This document shows positions 55,363 through 58,200 of a DNA stretch of 58,200 nucleotides, in pieces. Both the position numbers and the translations under genes were made by a program. Every line of letters starts with the position of its first letter. Position 1 is the stretch's first letter. The notes under the pieces were generated by a model. That model was not told the origin of the DNA and did no database searches. It was given only the letters and a program-made list of their open reading frames with translations. Source of the DNA: an uncultured Chryseobacterium sp. (lineage in GTDB: Bacteria > Bacteroidota > Bacteroidia > Flavobacteriales > Weeksellaceae); contig CAJYXJ010000005.1 in NCBI GenBank assembly GCA_913778085.1, positions 1 to 58,200 on the forward strand, given 5' to 3'.

Positions 55363-57891
55363 ATGAAGACGATATTCAACTATTTTTCTCTTTTGGTCAC
55401 TTTGGTTTTTACAACCATGGTAAAAGCCGCCGACCCGTTTATTTCTTTTGTGAAGACGGAAAATTCGATGGTATTGAAAGAAGGCAGTTCAGGACTGATG
55501 CTGTTTTCGGATAGCGATTCGGACAAAGGAATTCTTCGGGCAGTGGCGAACCTTCAGTCCGATTTCCAGAAAGTCACCGGCATTCAGCCTCATCTCATTT
55601 CCCAGAATTCCGGGGTCAACGGGATGCTGATCATCATCGGCGAGGCTGGTAAGAGCAAAACCGTCGATGCTTTAATTAAGCAAAAGAAGATTGATGGAAA
55701 TTCGCTAAAGGGCAAGAATGAGAAATTTATCATTCAAAACATAAGCAATCCGTTTCCCGGTGTTTCCGAAGCGATTGTGATTGCGGGAAGCGACAAAAGG
55801 GGAACGATTTACGGCATCTATGAAATGTCGCAGCAGATCGGCGTTTCGCCCTGGTATTACTGGGCGGATGTTCCGGTTGCGAAAAAGGAAAATCTATACT
55901 TTAAAAAAGGGATCTATACCGACGGAGAGCCTGCCGTTGAATACCGCGGGATTTTCTTAAACGATGAAGAACCTTCATTAGGAAGTTGGGCCAGAGCCAC
56001 TTTTGGTGGCATCAATTCCAAATTTTATGAGAAAGTTTTTGAGCTGATCCTGCGGATGAAAGGGAATTATATCTGGCCGGCGATGTGGGGAAAAGCATTT
56101 TATGACGATGATGCTTTGAGCGGACCATTGGCGAACGAAATGGGCATCGTCATGGGAACTTCCCACCATGAACCGATGGCATTGGCGCAAACCGACTGGC
56201 ACCGGTACATTAAAAGAAACAACCTGCCAAATGTCTGGGATTATGCTAAAAATGCTGAGGTCCTGCAAAAATTCTGGAAATCCGGGATGGAAAGAAGCAA
56301 AAACTGGGAAAAGCTGGTAACGGTAGGCATGCGTGGCGACGGTGATGAAGCGATGGGAGAGGGTACCAATATTTCCTTACTTGAGAAAATCGTGAAAGAC
56401 CAACGGAAGATCATTGCCGATGTCACCGGGAAAAAACCGGAAAGGACACCGCAGGTCTGGGCTCTGTACAAAGAAGTTCAGGATTATTACGACAAAGGAA
56501 TGCGCGTTCCTGATGATGTGATTCTGCTGTTCTGCGACGACAACTGGGGCAACGTGAGAAAACTTCCGGACCTGTCAAAACCACTACACAAAGGCGGTTA
56601 CGGGATGTACTACCACTTCGATTATGTGGGCGGACCGAGAAACTCCAAATGGATCAACATCAGTCCGATCCAGCGCGTCTGGGAGCAGATGAACCTTTCC
56701 TACGAGCATAAAGTGGATAAGGTTTGGGTCGTGAATGTCGGTGACCTGAAACCGATGGAATTCCCGATCAGCTTTTTTCTCGATATGGCCTGGAACCCGA
56801 AACAGTTCAATGCCAATAACCTGTTTCAGTATACCGAAAAATGGTCGGCTCAGCAGTTCGGTGAAAAACACGCGAAAGAAATTGCGGAAATGATCAACAC
56901 GTACGCAAAATACAACCGCAGGGTAACACCTGAAACCCTGGACTGGAAAACCTACAGCCTTCAGAATTACAACGAGTTTGAAACGGTTCTCAATGATTAC
57001 CGCGCTTTGGCATTAAAAGCATTGCGTTTGAAACAGGACATTCCGGCGGAATATCAGGATGCCTATTACCAGCTGGTGCTGTACCCAATTGACGCTTGCA
57101 GCAACCTGTACGAAATGTATTATGCCGTTGCCAAAAACAGGGAACTGGCTGCTAAGAAAGATCCAGAAGCCAATCAATATGCCGATCAGGTAAAACAATA
57201 TTTTGAAAGAAATGCTGAGCTGGACAACTATTATAACAATGTAATGGCCGGCGGAAAATGGCAGCACATGATGGACCAGATGCGGATCGGTTATAAAACC
57301 TGGGCCGACGGAAAGGAAAATATCATGCCTGAAGTAACCTATGTTTCTGAAGCGGACATTCCGAAAGAAAAAATTTTCCTGGAGAAGAATGGCTATGTTT
57401 CGATAGAAGCGGAACACTTTGCCCGTATGCACAATTCGGACCGGATCCATTGGGAAGTGATTCCTGATTTTGGGAAGACCAAATCCGGCGTAACGACTTT
57501 TCCGCAAAATGCTTATCCGAAAGCTGACGAAAACGTGTATCTGGAATACGATATGAATTTCGAGTCCAAAGGTGAATTTGAAGTGCAACTCTTGCTGGCT
57601 CCAACCTTGAATTTCAATCACAATAAAGGATTACGCTACGAAATCTCATTCGATGGGCAAGCTCCGCAGGTGGTGAATTTCAACGGCCACTACAAAGGCG
57701 AACTGGGAAGATGGCAGTCGGAACACATCATCCGGTCCATTACCAAACACCAGATTTCAGAGCCCGGAAAGCATACGCTGCGGTTCAGGGTGTTGGAACC
57801 TGGAATCGTCCTGGAGAAAATCCTGATCAATACCGGCGGACTGAAACCGAGTTATCTCGGTGCTCCGGAAAGTGATTACACCGGAAAATAA
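55363..57891 (+). CDS. GH115 xylan alpha-1,2-glucuronidase
   Basis: An exported 842-residue enzyme (signal ending TMVKA) that removes (4-O-methyl)glucuronic acid from xylan, including from internal positions. Family features: the N-terminal domain with GTIYGIYEMSQQIGVSPWYYWAD and EYRGIFLNDEEPSLGSWA, the barrel with KGNYIWPAMWGKAFYDDD, GTSHHEPMALAQTDW, VGMRGDGDEAMGEGTN, LLFCDDNWGNVRKLP and KVWVVNVGDLKPMEFP. The C-terminal beta-sandwich (from about 665) begins YVSIEAEHFARMHN. Together with uxuAB it links side-chain removal to uronate catabolism. It ends in a terminator at 57905. Confidence 0.95.
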   Translation: MKTIFNYFSLLVTLVFTTMVKAADPFISFVKTENSMVLKEGSSGLMLFSDSDSDKGILRAVANLQSDFQKVTGIQPHLISQNSGVNGMLIIIGEAGKSKTVDALIKQKKIDGNSLKGKNEKFIIQNISNPFPGVSEAIVIAGSDKRGTIYGIYEMSQQIGVSPWYYWADVPVAKKENLYFKKGIYTDGEPAVEYRGIFLNDEEPSLGSWARATFGGINSKFYEKVFELILRMKGNYIWPAMWGKAFYDDDALSGPLANEMGIVMGTSHHEPMALAQTDWHRYIKRNNLPNVWDYAKNAEVLQKFWKSGMERSKNWEKLVTVGMRGDGDEAMGEGTNISLLEKIVKDQRKIIADVTGKKPERTPQVWALYKEVQDYYDKGMRVPDDVILLFCDDNWGNVRKLPDLSKPLHKGGYGMYYHFDYVGGPRNSKWINISPIQRVWEQMNLSYEHKVDKVWVVNVGDLKPMEFPISFFLDMAWNPKQFNANNLFQYTEKWSAQQFGEKHAKEIAEMINTYAKYNRRVTPETLDWKTYSLQNYNEFETVLNDYRALALKALRLKQDIPAEYQDAYYQLVLYPIDACSNLYEMYYAVAKNRELAAKKDPEANQYADQVKQYFERNAELDNYYNNVMAGGKWQHMMDQMRIGYKTWADGKENIMPEVTYVSEADIPKEKIFLEKNGYVSIEAEHFARMHNSDRIHWEVIPDFGKTKSGVTTFPQNAYPKADENVYLEYDMNFESKGEFEVQLLLAPTLNFNHNKGLRYEISFDGQAPQVVNFNGHYKGELGRWQSEHIIRSITKHQISEPGKHTLRFRVLEPGIVLEKILINTGGLKPSYLGAPESDYTGK

Positions 57892-57904
57892 TTTTGTCAC
57901 CTCT

Positions 57905-57934
57905 AAAACCATCGGATTTTTCCGGTGGTTTTCC
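57905..57934 (+). terminator. Intrinsic terminator after the GH115 gene
   Basis: AAAACCATCGGA (57905-57916) pairs with TCCGGTGGTTTT (57921-57932), with one wobble pair and a TTTT loop, and TT follows. Confidence 0.8.
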
Positions 57935-58200
57935 TTTTGGTGATTTTAAAATGCAATTTAATTCAACCGGAAAATTCGGTAACTTTAATCTATCGATGTT
58001 AAATTACGTAAATTACATATTTAAATAATTTAAAATAGGTAATAATTAGTGAGTTAGGTGATTATCAAGAGCGTCGGGCTTTAGCCCAATGTCATTAAGT
58101 TAAGGTCTTATAGATTTTTTTTATAGTTTTTAGTGACCTTTGGTTTCGCTCTGACTCTGTATTTTAAAATATTCCTTTTAAAAGATCTTTTGGGCCTGAT
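57935..58200. other. Terminal AT-rich region with one REP-like hairpin
   Basis: GGGC-TTTA-GCCC lies at 58076-58087. No ORF begins before the window ends. The AT-rich stretch 57960-58060 may contain a promoter for a gene beyond the edge. Confidence 0.5.

Overview
The window looks like a chromosome segment of a Bacteroidota flavobacterium close to Chryseobacterium. The evidence is a SusC/SusD pair, TAnnTTTG-type -7 promoter boxes, the absence of Shine-Dalgarno leaders, a NUDIX-type sugar regulator and dispersed repeats typical of that group. No rRNA, tRNA, CRISPR array or complete insertion sequence was seen.

Left part (1-20,450) is a mosaic of small accessory and housekeeping genes. It holds an HNH endonuclease, a SUFU-domain protein, an NTF2-like protein, an SDR/HxlR divergent pair, a YihY membrane protein, a large-subunit catalase, a Crp/Fnr regulator, a PRISE-type reductase, a flavin/PLP-oxidase-like stress protein, a PAS sensor kinase, two more SDR enzymes and an AraC regulator. 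A repeated module is embedded in it: a small XRE repressor facing away from a gene for a ~178-aa protein of unknown function (1044-2331 and 15710-16666). A third, decayed copy lies at 15304-15709. Each copy has a differently sequenced palindrome whose centre lies about 25 bp upstream of a TAnnTTTG box. The first copy also has a ~400-nt leader with several paired arms. This module is the best candidate here for an undescribed system.

Right part (21,069-57,891) is one large pentose and glucuronoarabinoxylan side-chain utilization locus, all on the + strand. In order it carries a NUDIX/winged-helix sugar regulator, xylB, xylA, susC, susD, uxuA, an SDR-type uxuB, GH95, two GH43, a tandem CE1 esterase, GH31, GH43, GH43-CBM6, GH27 with NPCBM, two more GH43-CBM6, GH97, a SASA esterase and GH115 alpha-glucuronidase. 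As inferred, SusC/D imports decorated xylo-oligosaccharides. Exported esterases and exo-glycosidases strip acetyl/feruloyl, glucuronate, arabinose, galactose and L-galactose/fucose. XylA/XylB handle xylose, and UxuB/UxuA handle glucuronate after isomerization. No endo-xylanase and no uronate isomerase lie in the window. A truncated sensor remnant (20,064-20,450) sits beside the locus.

Intergenic DNA is rich in repeats: an ~87-bp tandem/dispersed unit (3300-5770), a MITE-like element with inverted CACAAAAG-type ends (14.6, 16.7, 49.3-49.8 and 55.2 kb), a CCCCTCC...GACGGGGTGG element (14.8 and 49.6 kb) and REP-like hairpins with GGGCTTTAGCCC or AGCCCTGAAAGGGC cores.
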